Below are positions 42,192 through 53,442 of a stretch of DNA of 64,000 nucleotides, one piece after another. The notes below the pieces were generated by a model. The model did not search any database and had not been told where the DNA came from. It saw nothing but the letters and a program-made list of their open reading frames with translations. The number at the start of each line of letters is the position of its first letter. The first letter of the stretch is position 1. The position numbers and the translations under genes are program-made. Location: positions 124,001 through 188,000 of the forward strand of contig QZFT01000023.1 of assembly GCA_003600225.1 (NCBI GenBank), read 5' to 3'. This stretch comes from Pseudonocardiaceae bacterium YIM PH 21723 (GTDB lineage Bacteria; Actinomycetota; Actinomycetes; Mycobacteriales; Pseudonocardiaceae).

Positions 42192-43351
42192 AACTCTCCC
42201 CCCGCCCGCAGGTGCCGCCGCGCGGCCTGCAGGGTGTCGACGCTCCGGTTGAAGGCGACCCGGACGAACCGGCCCGCACGATCTTCGTTCTCGACGAACA
42301 GTGCGCCCGGCACCACCAGCACAGCGCTGGAGGTGAGCAGACCGTGCACAAAGGACTCCGAGCCCTCCGTGGTCACCGGGCTGATGTCGGCCAGGAAGTA
42401 GCAGCCGCCCTGGGAGGGCAGCACGGAAAGGCCGAACTCGGTGAAGATCTCCGTCGCCAGGTCCCGGCGCTCGGCCAGTACCGGCGCCGGATCCCAGTTC
42501 CGGGTGCCGAAAACCCCGGCCTTGGCCGCCGCCAGTTGCAGCGGGGCGGCCGTGCCGTTGGTCGTCACCTCGTGGACCCGGCGCAGCACGGTGGTGCGCG
42601 CCTGGTCGGCGCGCAGGTAGCCGAGCCGCCAGCCGCTGACCGCGTGGCTCTTGGACAGCGAGCCGACCACAATGTTCCGGCCACGCAGCATCGGTACGTC
42701 GGCGGCGGACACGTGCAGCCCGCCGTCGAAGACGAACGGGGCGTAGACCTCATCGGAGATCAGCGTGACGTCCCACTGGACGCACAGCTCGGCGATCTCA
42801 TCCCATTCCCGCAGGTCCAGTACCCGGCCGGTGGGGTTGCTCGGCGAGTTCACCACCACCGCCCTGGTGCGCGGGCCGAAGGCCGCCGCCAGTTCCGCCG
42901 GGTCGTAGCGCCAGTCCGGCGCGCGCATCGGGACGAACTTCGGGATACCGCCGGCCATGGTGATCGCGGACAGGAAGTTCTCGTAGAACGGTTCGAACAC
43001 GATCACCTCGTCACCGGGGTCGATGCTCGCCAGCAACGCCACGCACAGGCCCTCGGTGGCGCCGACGGTGATCGTCAGCTCCCTCTCCGGGTCGGCGGGA
43101 GTGGGCAGCGATTCGGCGAGCCGGGTGCGCACCGTGAGGTCGCCGGACGGATCGGCGTACTGGTTCCGCCCGGACCGGATGGTCGCCACTGCCTCCTCGA
43201 TCATCGCCTCCGGGGTGTGCGGCGCACCGGGGGTACCGACCGCGAGGTCGATCGCCTCCCGTTTGTGCGCCAGCCGCAGCAGATCCACCAGCTTGCTGCC
43301 GGTCAGTCCCGAGGCCCGGCTGGAGAATCGGGTTCTCGCGATCGCCGTCAT
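42188..43351 (-). CDS. class I/II PLP aminotransferase
   Basis: A 387-residue fold-type-I aminotransferase: NSPSNPTGRV, DEVYAPFVF and the PLP lysine K234 in SLSKSHAVSGWRLGY. It probably converts the elongated alpha-keto acid made by the LeuABCD-like enzymes into the amino acid for the NRPS. The ATG at 43351 overlaps the leuD stop (4 bp). The long upstream extension in this frame lies over leuD and is not coding. Leucine operons rarely include their own class I aminotransferase, which supports a specialised pathway. Confidence 0.88.
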   Translation of the reverse strand: MTAIARTRFSSRASGLTGSKLVDLLRLAHKREAIDLAVGTPGAPHTPEAMIEEAVATIRSGRNQYADPSGDLTVRTRLAESLPTPADPERELTITVGATEGLCVALLASIDPGDEVIVFEPFYENFLSAITMAGGIPKFVPMRAPDWRYDPAELAAAFGPRTRAVVVNSPSNPTGRVLDLREWDEIAELCVQWDVTLISDEVYAPFVFDGGLHVSAADVPMLRGRNIVVGSLSKSHAVSGWRLGYLRADQARTTVLRRVHEVTTNGTAAPLQLAAAKAGVFGTRNWDPAPVLAERRDLATEIFTEFGLSVLPSQGGCYFLADISPVTTEGSESFVHGLLTSSAVLVVPGALFVENEDRAGRFVRVAFNRSVDTLQAARRHLRAGGEL

Positions 43352-43940
43352 GCCGCCCCGACCCTGGGTAGCCACGGCTTGCGCCCCGCCTCGAATCCGG
43401 TGATCAGCTCGTCGCGGCCCAGGGTGACCGCGATGTCGTCCAGGCCGTTGAGCAGCAACCAGCGCGGCCGCTTGTCGATCTGGAAGCCGTGCGTCAGTCC
43501 GGAAGCGCGGACCTCGCAGGCCTCGACGTCCACGGTGACCACAAAGGACGGATCGGCGTCCACCTTGGACGCGAGGGTGTCCACGACGGACTCCGGCAGC
43601 TGGACAGCGAGCACGCCGTTCTTCCACGCGTTGCGGAAGAAGATGTCGCCGAAGCTGGTCCCGATGACCACCCGGATCCCCCAGTCCCGCAATGCCCACA
43701 CGGCGTGTTCCCGGGAGCTGCCGGTACCGAAGTTGTGCCCGGCCACCAGCACGCTGGCCTGCCGCCGGGCCGGGTCGTTGAACACGAACTCCGGGTCCTG
43801 CATCCAGGCGTGGAACAGCGTGTCCTCATAGCCGGACTTGGTCAGCCGCTTGCAGAACTCCGCCGGAATGATCTGGTCGGTGTCCACATCACCGCGCCGC
43901 AGGACCAGCGCGGTTCCACTGTGTTCGGTCAGGGGTTCCA

Positions 43941-43941
<1 letters not shown>
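43348..43941 (-). CDS. leuD: isopropylmalate isomerase small subunit-like
   Basis: A 197-residue swivel-domain subunit: RRGDVDTDQIIPAEFCKR and LVAGHNFGTGSSREHAVWALRDWGIRVVIGTSFGDIFFRNAWKNG are the standard LeuD motifs that complete the aconitase-type active site. Works with the LeuC-like subunit encoded just upstream (TGATG overlap) to move the hydroxyl group of the alkylmalate. Confidence 0.92.
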
Positions 43942-45331
<1,390 letters not shown>

Positions 45332-45332
<1 letters not shown>

Positions 45333-46492
45333 CACGCGGCACCCACCGACTGGGACAGCCGGGCTTCGAGGATGGCCCGCAGCGTGGACAGCTCGATGGA
45401 CCGGGCCTCGGTGCGACCGGCGATGTACTCCTCGTACAGCTCCTCGATCAACGCGAGGTCCTGGCCGACGCCCATCTCCTCCAGGAGGAAGCGCAGCACG
45501 TTGCGGCCGGAGTGCCTGCCGACGACCAGCGAACGCTCGCGACCGAACCGGGCGGGCTCGATGTACTCGTAGGTGATCGGGTTGCGCAGCATGCCCGCCT
45601 GGTGGATACCGGCCTCGGTGGCGAACGCGTTGATGCCGAAGATCGCCTTGTTCCGGGACGGGGTGAGCTCGATGATCTCGCACATCTGCCGGTAGGCGCG
45701 GTACAGGCCCTCGGTCTGGATCCTGGTGGTCGCGCCGTAGAGCTCGCTCTTGTAGGCCAGCACCGCGACGACCTCCTCCAGGGAGGTGTTGCCCGCCCGC
45801 TCACCGATGCCGCCCAGCGTCACCTGCACCTCGTCGGCGCCGTTCAGGATGCCGGCCAGGGTGTTCGCGGTACCCAGTCCGAGGTCCTCGTGGCAGTGGG
45901 TGGAGACGGTGACGTCGTCGGGCACCCAGGACCGCACGGCGGCGATCAACGCGCCGAACTCGGACGGCACCGAGTAGCCGGTGGTGTCGGCGACGGCGAA
46001 AGTGGTGGCGCCGGCTGCCATGCTCTCGATGACCAGCTCGCGCAGGTAGTCGTGGCTGCCCCGGCTGGCGTCCTCGATGCCCACCGAGATGTCGGTCGCG
46101 CCGAGGTCGGCGGCGAACCGGACCGCGTCCACCAGCTCGCGGACACCCTCGGCGCGGGTGATGCCGCGCTTGTGCTCCAGGTGCAGCTCGCTGCCGGTGG
46201 CCATGATCTCCACCTGGTGGTTCCGGGTGCCACCCGAGGCGATGGCCAGCTCCACGTCCCGGCGGTGCGCGCGGCTCAGCGTGGAGATCCGGGCCGTGCT
46301 CACCGCCTCGGCGATCAGCTGCGTGGCCTTGAAGTCGCTGGGCGAAGAGCTCGGGAAGCCGGTCTCGATGATGTCCACGCCGAGGGCTTCCAGGGTCAGT
46401 GCCAGCTCCAGTTTCTGCTCCGGCAGCATGGCGTTCCCCGGCGCCTGCTCACCATCTCGCAATGTCGTATCATAAATCGAGATCTGCTTCAT
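45332..46492 (-). CDS. leuA: 2-isopropylmalate synthase-like enzyme without regulatory domain
   Basis: A 386-residue DRE-TIM acyltransferase ([62 protein letters not shown]). It condenses acetyl-CoA with an alpha-keto acid. Housekeeping LeuA is usually over 500 residues with a C-terminal leucine-binding domain; that domain is absent, so feedback control by leucine is unlikely. The metal-site motif HxHND is HCHED here. First gene of the block. Could be a homologating synthase for a longer-chain or aryl amino acid, or a deregulated leucine supply. Confidence 0.88.
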
Positions 46493-46625
46493 GATAATCT
46501 TCCCCCTTAATAGATCTTATGATTTATATGAATCGCCTGAACTGCATCTTCACCATTCCAGTGTTGCGTCAGCGATGAATATCCGCCACGCTTTTCAGTT
46601 CCTCATGAAATACGCTGGCAGCCGT
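46493..46625 (-). promoter_or_regulatory. promoter region of the leu-type operon
   Basis: A 133-bp spacer, unusually AT-rich near 46500-46540, with TATAAA-like sequence on the minus strand and AAGGGGGAAG before the leuA-like ATG. No T-box or leader peptide with Leu codons was evident. Control by the upstream ArsR-type regulator is plausible. Confidence 0.5.
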
Positions 46626-47513
46626 TTATGCGGAAATCAGTTCCGGGCCCCCGATGAGCGCGGCCCCCAAGGGGGTCAGCGTGTGCAGGACGGTGTTGCG
46701 GGAGCGGTGGGTGGAGATCAGGCCCGCCTCGCGGAGCACCGACGCGTGCTGGCTCACCCCCGCCGCCGAGATGCCGAGGCGCTCGGCCAGCTGACCGGTG
46801 GAGCAGCCGTCGGACAGCGAGGTCAGCACCGCCGCCCTGGTCCGCCCGACGAGCGCGGCGATGGCCTGCCGGTTGGAGCGCGCAGCGCCCCACAGGCCGG
46901 CCGCCCGCCCCCGGTCCGGCTGTGCGGAGAAGATCAGCACCGGGCGGCCGGTCTCCCGGGTCGCGTCGAGCAGGACGGCGTTGCCCTCCCTCAGGAACAG
47001 CGAGGGGCTGAGCAGCAGACCGCGGCCGCGCAGGTGCACATCGCGGTCCTCCTCAGCGGGCAGTTCCAGCACCGGAGACCGCCAGTGGATCTTGGCGGGC
47101 AGGGTGCTGAGCAGCTGCTCGACGCCGCCGCTCATCACCACCCGGCCGCGGGCGATCCGCTCGGCCTCCAGGTGGCCGCGGACGTTCTCCCAGAACGGCG
47201 CCACCGCGATCCGGTAGAACTCGGACAACACACCGGACAGCTGCCGCCGGTCCTCCGCCGCGAGCACATCGGTGCCTTGCCGGTCCAGCAGCCAAAGCAG
47301 ATCCCTGGCCAGCGAAAAGGTGCGTTTCGCGGCGCGAATGGCATCCAGCTGCGGATCTAATCGGGCTCGAATCTGTTGTCGCCAACCGCCGAAAATCATC
47401 CCGCCCGCTCGTTCGAATACATCGAAGGCGAAAACGGTTTCGGCGATAGGGCCGAGAGTTCCGGTCAGATGTGTGCGGATGAGATCATCGGCGGCGAAAT
47501 GAATTCTCAGCAT
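46626..47513 (-). CDS. ArsR-family regulator with DUF5937 N-terminal domain
   Basis: A 295-residue protein. The first ~200 residues match the DUF5937 type that begins MLRIHFAADDL, and the last ~85 form an ArsR winged helix (AVLTSLSDGCSTGQLAERLGISAAGVSQHASVLREAGLISTHR). ATG 47513 with GGGGGGAC upstream is preferred to a longer in-frame GTG or ATG. No metal-binding Cys motif is present, so metal sensing is not suggested. Its place directly upstream of the leuA-like gene, same strand, suggests local control. Confidence 0.82.
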   Translation of the reverse strand: MLRIHFAADDLIRTHLTGTLGPIAETVFAFDVFERAGGMIFGGWRQQIRARLDPQLDAIRAAKRTFSLARDLLWLLDRQGTDVLAAEDRRQLSGVLSEFYRIAVAPFWENVRGHLEAERIARGRVVMSGGVEQLLSTLPAKIHWRSPVLELPAEEDRDVHLRGRGLLLSPSLFLREGNAVLLDATRETGRPVLIFSAQPDRGRAAGLWGAARSNRQAIAALVGRTRAAVLTSLSDGCSTGQLAERLGISAAGVSQHASVLREAGLISTHRSRNTVLHTLTPLGAALIGGPELISA

Positions 47514-47628
47514 ACGCAATGTCCCCCCTTCGACCGACATCGCGATCGTGTCAAGGGGGGTTATCCGCAGCCATATGCGCCGAACATCGGCCTGCTATCG
47601 GCCGTCTATCCCAGGACGTGGATGCACC

Positions 47629-47665
47629 GCAGGGCACCGGCCGGGTGATGCGGCCGGTGCCCTGC
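47629..47665 (-). terminator. 15-bp hairpin terminator
   Basis: Perfect arms GCAGGGCACCGGCCG / CGGCCGGTGCCCTGC with a 7-nt loop, 26 bp beyond the stop of the mechanosensitive-channel-like gene, on its downstream side. Confidence 0.75.
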
Positions 47666-47690
47666 GGCACGTCGGGACAACGGGGATCGG

Positions 47691-48446
47691 TTACATCCCG
47701 GAGCGGGTGGTGCTGCTCTCCTGCCGGGCGTGAGCCGCGGTCGCGGAGTAGTTGTCACCGGTCGCGGTGCGCTGCGACGGGGCGGACATCTCCTCGTCCA
47801 TCCGGTTCAGCCAGCGCTCGGCGCGCTGCTGCATCGGCTTGATCATGCCGCCGCCAACGCCGACGATCAGGATGCCGCCGACGGTGGCCAGCACCGCGAT
47901 CAGCACCGGCATGGTCACCGTGATGGCGATACCCATCTGGTTCAGCGCCGCGATGACGCCGAGGGCCACGATGAACACGTAGGCGATGGTGCCCAGCATC
48001 GGGGCGAAAGCCCGCTGGCCAAGGGCACTGGCAACGATGTCACGAACGATGCGGCCGACGTAGGCGGCGACCAGGACCAGCACGATCGCCACAGCGATCT
48101 TCGGCAGGAAGCTCACCACGCTGTTCAGCAGCTCGGAGACCGGGTTACCGGTACCGAAGGCGCTGAACGCGAACTGCAGACCGATCAGCAGCACGAAGTA
48201 GTAGACGAGCTTGACGATCAAGCCGCCCAGGTCCAGCTTCGACTCGGCCATGGCGCCTCCGAGACCGGAACGCTCGACCAGCTTGTCGAAGCCGACTCGC
48301 TTGAGGACCATGCCGATGGCCTTGGAGATGCCCTTGGCGATCAACCAGGCGATCAGCAGGATGAGCAGGAATCCGGCGAGCTTGGGAACAAACGTGGCGA
48401 AGGAACTCCACGCATTCTTCAGCCCGTCTTGCAATACGGTAGGCAC
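47691..48446 (-). CDS. MscS-like conserved-TM-helix membrane protein
   Basis: A 251-residue protein with five hydrophobic segments and two TM-helix repeats of the kind placed near MscS channels (FVPKLAGFLLILLIAWLIAKGISKAIGMVLKRVGFDKLVERSG; FLPKIAVAIVLVLVAAYVGRIVRDIVASALG). The beta domain of true MscS is missing, so channel activity is uncertain. GTG 48446 is used because GAGGAG lies at the right distance from it, whereas the GTG two codons upstream overlaps that site. The polar C-terminal tail is probably cytoplasmic. Confidence 0.8.
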   Translation of the reverse strand: MPTVLQDGLKNAWSSFATFVPKLAGFLLILLIAWLIAKGISKAIGMVLKRVGFDKLVERSGLGGAMAESKLDLGGLIVKLVYYFVLLIGLQFAFSAFGTGNPVSELLNSVVSFLPKIAVAIVLVLVAAYVGRIVRDIVASALGQRAFAPMLGTIAYVFIVALGVIAALNQMGIAITVTMPVLIAVLATVGGILIVGVGGGMIKPMQQRAERWLNRMDEEMSAPSQRTATGDNYSATAAHARQESSTTRSGM

Positions 48447-48610
48447 GATCACTCCTCAATCAGACTCAGACACTGTTGTGCAAGTCACTTCTTATGATCG
48501 TTTCCCACTTGACAAACCATGGCAACTCGCCATGCGTCACTCGAATGGCGGATTCGAATTTGATTGGGCAAATACCAAATATTTCGGCGTGACATGCGAT
48601 TCTTGTCCGC

Positions 48611-49813
48611 ATGAGCACCGCCGCGACGAGCGAGCATGATCCGGAACTGTCCGCGCAGACCCTGCGCACCCTGGAGCGGGCGTCCGGAAACATCTCCACC
48701 TCCAGCCTGGCCGCCATGGAGCAGCGGCTGCCCTGGTTCCAGCGCCTGCCCGCCAGCCAGCGGGCCGGCGTGCTGCTGGTGACGCAGACCGGCGTCTCCA
48801 ACTTCGTGTCCTGGCTGCGCGATCCCGCCCAAGGTGTGAAGCTCACCGCCCAGGCGTTCAACACCGCCCCGCGCGACCTGGCCAACTGGGTCAGCCTGCG
48901 CCGCACCGTGGAACTGGTGCGCATCGCCATAGACGTGTTCGAACAGCGGCTGCCGGAGTTCGCCGCCGACACCCAGGAGCGGGACCGGCTGGTGAAGGCC
49001 GTGTTGCGGTACGGCCGGGAGATCGCCTTCGCCGCGGCCACCTCCTACGCCACCGCGGCCGAGGCCCGGGGCGCCTGGGACGCGCGGCTGGAAGCCCTGG
49101 TGGTGGACGGCGTGGTCCGTGGCGACGCCGAGGAGGCTCTGCTGTCCCGCGCCTCCGCGCTGGGCTGGGACCCGGGCGTCGAGGCCACCGTGCTGGTCGG
49201 CAACCCCGCGTCCGAGGAACCGCCGAAGGTGGTCTTCGACGTGCGTTCCCGTGCGGCGCGGGTGGGCAGGCCGGTACTGCTGGGCGTGCAGGGCTCCCGG
49301 CTGGTGGTCGTGCTCGGCGGCCCCCTCGACGAGGCGACCGACCGGCAGGTGCTGGAGAAGATGGCCGGCGCCTTCGGTACCGGGCCGGTGGTGGCCGGTC
49401 CGACGATGACCAGCCTGGCCGAGGCGCACCGCAGCGCCAGCGACGCGTTGAACGGCCTGCGCGCCGTCGTCGCGTGGCCGGCCGCGCCGCGTCCGGTGCG
49501 CTCCGGCGACCTGCTGCCCGAGCGGGCCCTCGCCGGCGACCCGGAGGCCGAGCGTCAGCTCATCGAGCGGATCGTGCTGCCGCTGGTGGAGTCCGGCGGC
49601 AGCCTGCGGGAGACCGTGGAGTCGTTCCTTGAGGTCGGCGGCGTGCTCGGCGCGTGCGCGAAGGCGTTGTTCGTGCACCCGAACACCGTTCGCTACCGGT
49701 TGCGCCGGGTCACCGAGCTCACCGGCCGCAACCCCACCGACCCGCGCGACGCCCACGTGCTGCGCATCGCGCTAGCGGTCGGCCGGCTGGCCCGCTCCCG
49801 TGGACTCTGGTAG
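48611..49813 (+). CDS. fasR: PucR-type regulator of fatty acid synthesis
   Basis: A 400-residue regulator with a helical N-terminal region, a central GGDEF-like fold (VDGVVRGDAEEALLSRASALGWD) and a C-terminal PucR helix-turn-helix (VHPNTVRYRLRRVTELTGRNPTDPRDAHVL). It matches FasR in length and in its place before fabD-fabH-acpP-fabF; FasR activates that operon in Streptomyces. A gene on the other strand now lies between it and fabD. Confidence 0.88.
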   Translation: MSTAATSEHDPELSAQTLRTLERASGNISTSSLAAMEQRLPWFQRLPASQRAGVLLVTQTGVSNFVSWLRDPAQGVKLTAQAFNTAPRDLANWVSLRRTVELVRIAIDVFEQRLPEFAADTQERDRLVKAVLRYGREIAFAAATSYATAAEARGAWDARLEALVVDGVVRGDAEEALLSRASALGWDPGVEATVLVGNPASEEPPKVVFDVRSRAARVGRPVLLGVQGSRLVVVLGGPLDEATDRQVLEKMAGAFGTGPVVAGPTMTSLAEAHRSASDALNGLRAVVAWPAAPRPVRSGDLLPERALAGDPEAERQLIERIVLPLVESGGSLRETVESFLEVGGVLGACAKALFVHPNTVRYRLRRVTELTGRNPTDPRDAHVLRIALAVGRLARSRGLW

Positions 49814-51019
49814 CCCGGCAGCCAGGTCCTGAACACCCGCCGCCCAGCGCTCGGCGAGCGTGTCCATCCCGGGGAGCGCGTTGTCGGTGACGAACTGCAC
49901 CGACGTGCGCCCCCGGTAGGACAGGGACAGCGTGGCCACCGGATTGCCCGGCGGCAGGAACGTCACCGGATCCATCGCCACGACCGGGTCGGCGCCGATC
50001 AGCAGCGGGGCGCGCAGCACGAAATGCGAGGTCGCCACCTCACCCTGCGGCCGCTGCCCCCACTCGGCGGCCAGATCCGCCAGCCACTCCGACCGTTCCA
50101 GTGCCCGCTGCCGCATGGCCTCCCGGTGCCCGGGCGACCGCAGGACGGCGGTGGCCGCGACCATGGCGGCCATCCGCTCCTGCCAGGAACCCGGCGGCAG
50201 CGAGATCCCGGCCATCGTCACCAGGTTGCCGGGCACCTCGGCCTCGCCGGGGGCCCGGATGTTGACGGCGACCAGCACATCCGTGGGGCTCAGGGACTCG
50301 CCGGGCAACTGCTGCGCCCACCAGTCGGACACCGCCGACATCACTGCCGAGACGTAGACATCGTTGCCGGATCCGCCGTACGCCCGCGCGACGGCGCGCA
50401 CCACCGCGCTGGGGACCGTGGTCCAGTGATGGGCTTGGTCGTACCCGTAGCCGTACTGCTTCGGCGGCCAGATCCCGGAGCGCCGGATCGACCGGTGCTG
50501 CATCCGGGCCGCCGACAGCCGCTCCCCCAGGGTCGGCGGCACGGGGGTCGCCAGTGAGGGAACCACCGCCGCCGATCCGGCGGCGTCGGGAGGCGTTTCG
50601 GCGAACAGCAGTTCCAGCACCCGGGCGATGGCGCCGAAGTCCTGCACACCATGGCTGGCGCGATAGAACACGGCATACCCGGGCCGGCCTTCCCGGCGGA
50701 GCAGACGGAGCTCCCACGGCGGCATGTCCGGCAGATACGGCTCGTGCTGCGCGGCGACCGCCGCCGCACCGGGATCCGCGTCCCCGGGCAGGACCTGCTC
50801 CCGCACCTGCCGGTCGATGTCGGGGCTGCGCCGCACCCATCGCGGACCCTGCACGTCCAGAATCGTGGACAGCGTGGCCGTCGCGCCGTGCCGGCCGGCG
50901 ACCAGGGAACGCAGCTCGCCGATCGAGGGCGCCTGGCCGTCGCAGTGCAGGAGCGCGCCGATGGACACCCCGTTCAGGCCGACATCCGCCCACCCGGGCT
51001 GTCGCGGAACATGATTCAC
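49772..51019 (-). CDS. WS/DGAT-like acyltransferase, degenerate active site
   Basis: A 415-residue protein with the chloramphenicol-acetyltransferase/condensation fold of wax ester synthases: a short N-terminal segment, YRASHGVQDFGAI at the catalytic position, GSGNDVYVSAVMSAV and VPGNLVTMAGISLP. The HHxxxDG motif is reduced to SH(123)GVQD(127)FG, so one His and the Gly are lost. Acyl transfer to an alcohol or diacylglycerol is possible but activity is uncertain. It lies between fasR and fabD on the opposite strand, and its 3' end overlaps that of fasR by 42 bp. Confidence 0.72.
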   Translation of the reverse strand: MNHVPRQPGWADVGLNGVSIGALLHCDGQAPSIGELRSLVAGRHGATATLSTILDVQGPRWVRRSPDIDRQVREQVLPGDADPGAAAVAAQHEPYLPDMPPWELRLLRREGRPGYAVFYRASHGVQDFGAIARVLELLFAETPPDAAGSAAVVPSLATPVPPTLGERLSAARMQHRSIRRSGIWPPKQYGYGYDQAHHWTTVPSAVVRAVARAYGGSGNDVYVSAVMSAVSDWWAQQLPGESLSPTDVLVAVNIRAPGEAEVPGNLVTMAGISLPPGSWQERMAAMVAATAVLRSPGHREAMRQRALERSEWLADLAAEWGQRPQGEVATSHFVLRAPLLIGADPVVAMDPVTFLPPGNPVATLSLSYRGRTSVQFVTDNALPGMDTLAERWAAGVQDLAAGLPESTGAGQPADR

Positions 51020-51181
51020 TTCGCCATTGTGGCGGTTGCCGGCGGAACTTCACCCGGTGGTCAACCTGCGGCAAGCAGGTGAAAAGCGCCGATAGCGTCA
51101 CCGGTTTGTAGACAGTGCACAACGAAAGGCGTCCGACTTCGTGGGCGGCAACACCAGCGGACACAGACCCGAGCGTGTTGG

Positions 51182-52117
51182 GTGACAGCTGTGATCGCAC
51201 TCCTCACTCCTGGGCAGGGCTCCCAGGCCCCCGGCATGCTCTCCTCCTGGCTGGAAGTCGCCGGTGCCCGCGAGCGCATCGCCGCCTGGTCCGACGCCAC
51301 CGGCCTCGACCTTCTGCGTCTCGGCACCGAGGCCGACGCCGAAGAGATCAAGGACACCGCGGTCACCCAGCCCCTGGTCGTCGCGCTGGCGCTGCTGGCG
51401 CACGCCGAGCTGATCAACCGGATCGGTGCGCTGCCCGCGGACACCGTCGTCGCCGGGCACTCGGTCGGTGAGCTGGCCGCCGCCGCGGTCGCCGGAGTGC
51501 TGACCGAGGACGACGCCGTCGCGCTCGCCGCCATCCGCGGCGCGGAAATGGCCAAGGCGTGCGCCGTGACCCCGACCGGCATGGCGGCCGTGATGGGTGG
51601 CGACCCGGAGGCCGTCGTCGCCGCGCTGGCCGAGCTGGACCTCACCCCGGCGAACCGGAACGGCGCAGGTCAGATCGTCGCCGCCGGCGCCATCCCGGCG
51701 ATCGAGAAGCTCGTCGGCAACGCCCCCGAGGGCACCCGGGTGAAGCAGCTCGCCGTCGCAGGTGCCTTCCACACCCACTTCATGGCCCCCGCGCAGGACG
51801 CGCTGCGCAGCAAGGCCGCGGACATCGCCGTCGCCGACCCGAGGCTGACGCTGCTGTCCAACGCGGACGGCACGCCGGTCACCACCGGTGCCGAGGTACT
51901 GTCCAGGCTGATCTCCCAGGTGACCAGCCCGGTGCGCTGGGACTCCTGCATGACCACCATCGGTACGCACTCCCCCGCACTCGTGGCCGAACTCCCGCCC
52001 GCCGGAACGTTGACCGGCCTGGTGAAGCGGGAGCTGAAGGGCACCGCCACACTCGCTGTGAAGACCCCGGCGGAACTGGACAAGCTGGTAGACCAGCTGA
52101 AGGAGAATCTCGCGTGA
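51182..52117 (+). CDS. fabD: malonyl-CoA:ACP transacylase
   Basis: A 311-residue acyltransferase that loads malonyl groups on AcpP for type II fatty acid synthesis. LLTPGQGSQAPGML starts the fold; the nucleophile is Ser94 in GHSVGE, and the catalytic His is in AFHTHFM. GTG 51182 is used; GTG 51191 is an alternative. First gene of the fab operon, with its stop overlapping fabH. Confidence 0.95.
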   Translation: MTAVIALLTPGQGSQAPGMLSSWLEVAGARERIAAWSDATGLDLLRLGTEADAEEIKDTAVTQPLVVALALLAHAELINRIGALPADTVVAGHSVGELAAAAVAGVLTEDDAVALAAIRGAEMAKACAVTPTGMAAVMGGDPEAVVAALAELDLTPANRNGAGQIVAAGAIPAIEKLVGNAPEGTRVKQLAVAGAFHTHFMAPAQDALRSKAADIAVADPRLTLLSNADGTPVTTGAEVLSRLISQVTSPVRWDSCMTTIGTHSPALVAELPPAGTLTGLVKRELKGTATLAVKTPAELDKLVDQLKENLA

Positions 52118-53091
52118 CAGAGCTGAACCTGACCCCGTCCCGGACAGGCAGCCGCATCCTGGGTTTCGGCAGCTACCAGCCGGAGCGCCGGGTCACCAAT
52201 GACGAACTCGCGCAGGAGATGGACACCAACGACGAGTGGATCCGCTCCCGGGTGGGTGTCATCGAGCGCCGGCTCTCCGAGCCGGGCCAGACCCTGGTCG
52301 ACCTCGCCGTCGAGGCCGGCAAGAACGCGGTGACCGACTCCGGTCTCACCCCGTCCGAGATCGACACGGTCATCGTGGCCACCTGCACCATGGAGACCAA
52401 CATCCCGAACGCGGCGGCGCAGACCGCGCACCGCATCGGCATCCAGGCCGCGGCCGCCTTCGACCTGAACGCCGCCTGCGCCGGATTCAGCTACGGACTG
52501 GGCACCGCCTCGGACTTCGTCCGGGTGGGCAGCGCGAAGAACGTCCTGGTCATCGGCGTGGACAAGTTCACCAACTGGGTGGACTACACCGACCGTTCCA
52601 CCGCGATCATCTTCGGCGACGGCGCGGGCGCCGCCGTGGTCGGCCCGTCCGACACCCCGCAGATCGGCCCCGCGGCCTGGGGCAGCGCGGGCGACCTGGC
52701 CGAGATGATCTACGTGAAGGACCGCAACTCCTTCATCTTCCAGGAGGGCCAGTCGGTCTTCCGCTGGGCCACGACCAAGATCGCTCCGATCGCCCTCGAG
52801 GCGGTCAAGCGGGCGGGCGTGGACATCGCCGACATCGACGTGCTGGTCCCGCACCAGGCGAACCTGCGCATCATCGAGGCCATCGGCAAGGGGCTGCGCA
52901 AGCACGGCGCCCGAACCGATCTCAAGGTCGCGACGGATATCCAGTACAGCGGCAACACCTCCGCCGCCTCCATCCCGATGGCCATCGATCACATGCGTGC
53001 CGCGGGCGAGATCAAGTCCGGAGAGCTGGCCCTGCTGGTCGGCTTCGGCGCCGGTCTCAGCTACGGCGCGCAGGTCGTGGTCTGCCCCTAA
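52114..53091 (+). CDS. fabH: beta-ketoacyl-ACP synthase III
   Basis: A 325-residue condensing enzyme that starts fatty acid chains from acyl-CoA and malonyl-ACP. The catalytic triad is visible: Cys122 in AACAGFSYGL, His247 in PHQANLR and Asn281 in GNTSAAS. GTG 52114 overlaps the fabD stop (GTGA). The upstream in-frame extension lies over fabD and is not coding. Confidence 0.96.
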   Translation: MTELNLTPSRTGSRILGFGSYQPERRVTNDELAQEMDTNDEWIRSRVGVIERRLSEPGQTLVDLAVEAGKNAVTDSGLTPSEIDTVIVATCTMETNIPNAAAQTAHRIGIQAAAAFDLNAACAGFSYGLGTASDFVRVGSAKNVLVIGVDKFTNWVDYTDRSTAIIFGDGAGAAVVGPSDTPQIGPAAWGSAGDLAEMIYVKDRNSFIFQEGQSVFRWATTKIAPIALEAVKRAGVDIADIDVLVPHQANLRIIEAIGKGLRKHGARTDLKVATDIQYSGNTSAASIPMAIDHMRAAGEIKSGELALLVGFGAGLSYGAQVVVCP

Positions 53092-53152
53092 CACTTCCGG
53101 GAACGTTCCCGGACAGCTAGAAGCGTGAAGCAGCTACATGGAAGGCAAAATT

Positions 53153-53389
53153 GTGAGCGACAACGTTCTGCAGGGACTCGCCGAGATCGTCGAAGAGGTT
53201 GCCGGCGTGGAGGCTGCCGAGGTCACCTCCGAGAAGTCCTTCGTGGACGACCTGGACATCGACTCGCTGTCCATGGTGGAGATCGCCGTGCAGGCCGAGG
53301 ACAAGTTCGGCGTGAAGATCCCGGACGACGAGCTGGCCAACCTGAAGACCGTCGGCGACGCCGTCAGCTACATCACCAGCAACTCCTGA
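53153..53389 (+). CDS. acpP: acyl carrier protein
   Basis: A 78-residue acidic helical carrier. The phosphopantetheine site is Ser38 in DSLSMVE, followed by VKIPDDELANLKTVGDAV. GTG 53153 is favoured because GGAAGG lies 8 nt upstream; ATG 53138 would add five residues (MEGKI) without a good ribosome-binding site. It lies between fabH and fabF, the standard actinomycete order, and serves both initiation and elongation. Confidence 0.94.
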   Translation: MSDNVLQGLAEIVEEVAGVEAAEVTSEKSFVDDLDIDSLSMVEIAVQAEDKFGVKIPDDELANLKTVGDAVSYITSNS

Positions 53390-53442
53390 TCTGATCTGAC
53401 GACATCCCACCTGAAAGCAGCAGGTCCTAGCGCGGAGGCGCA

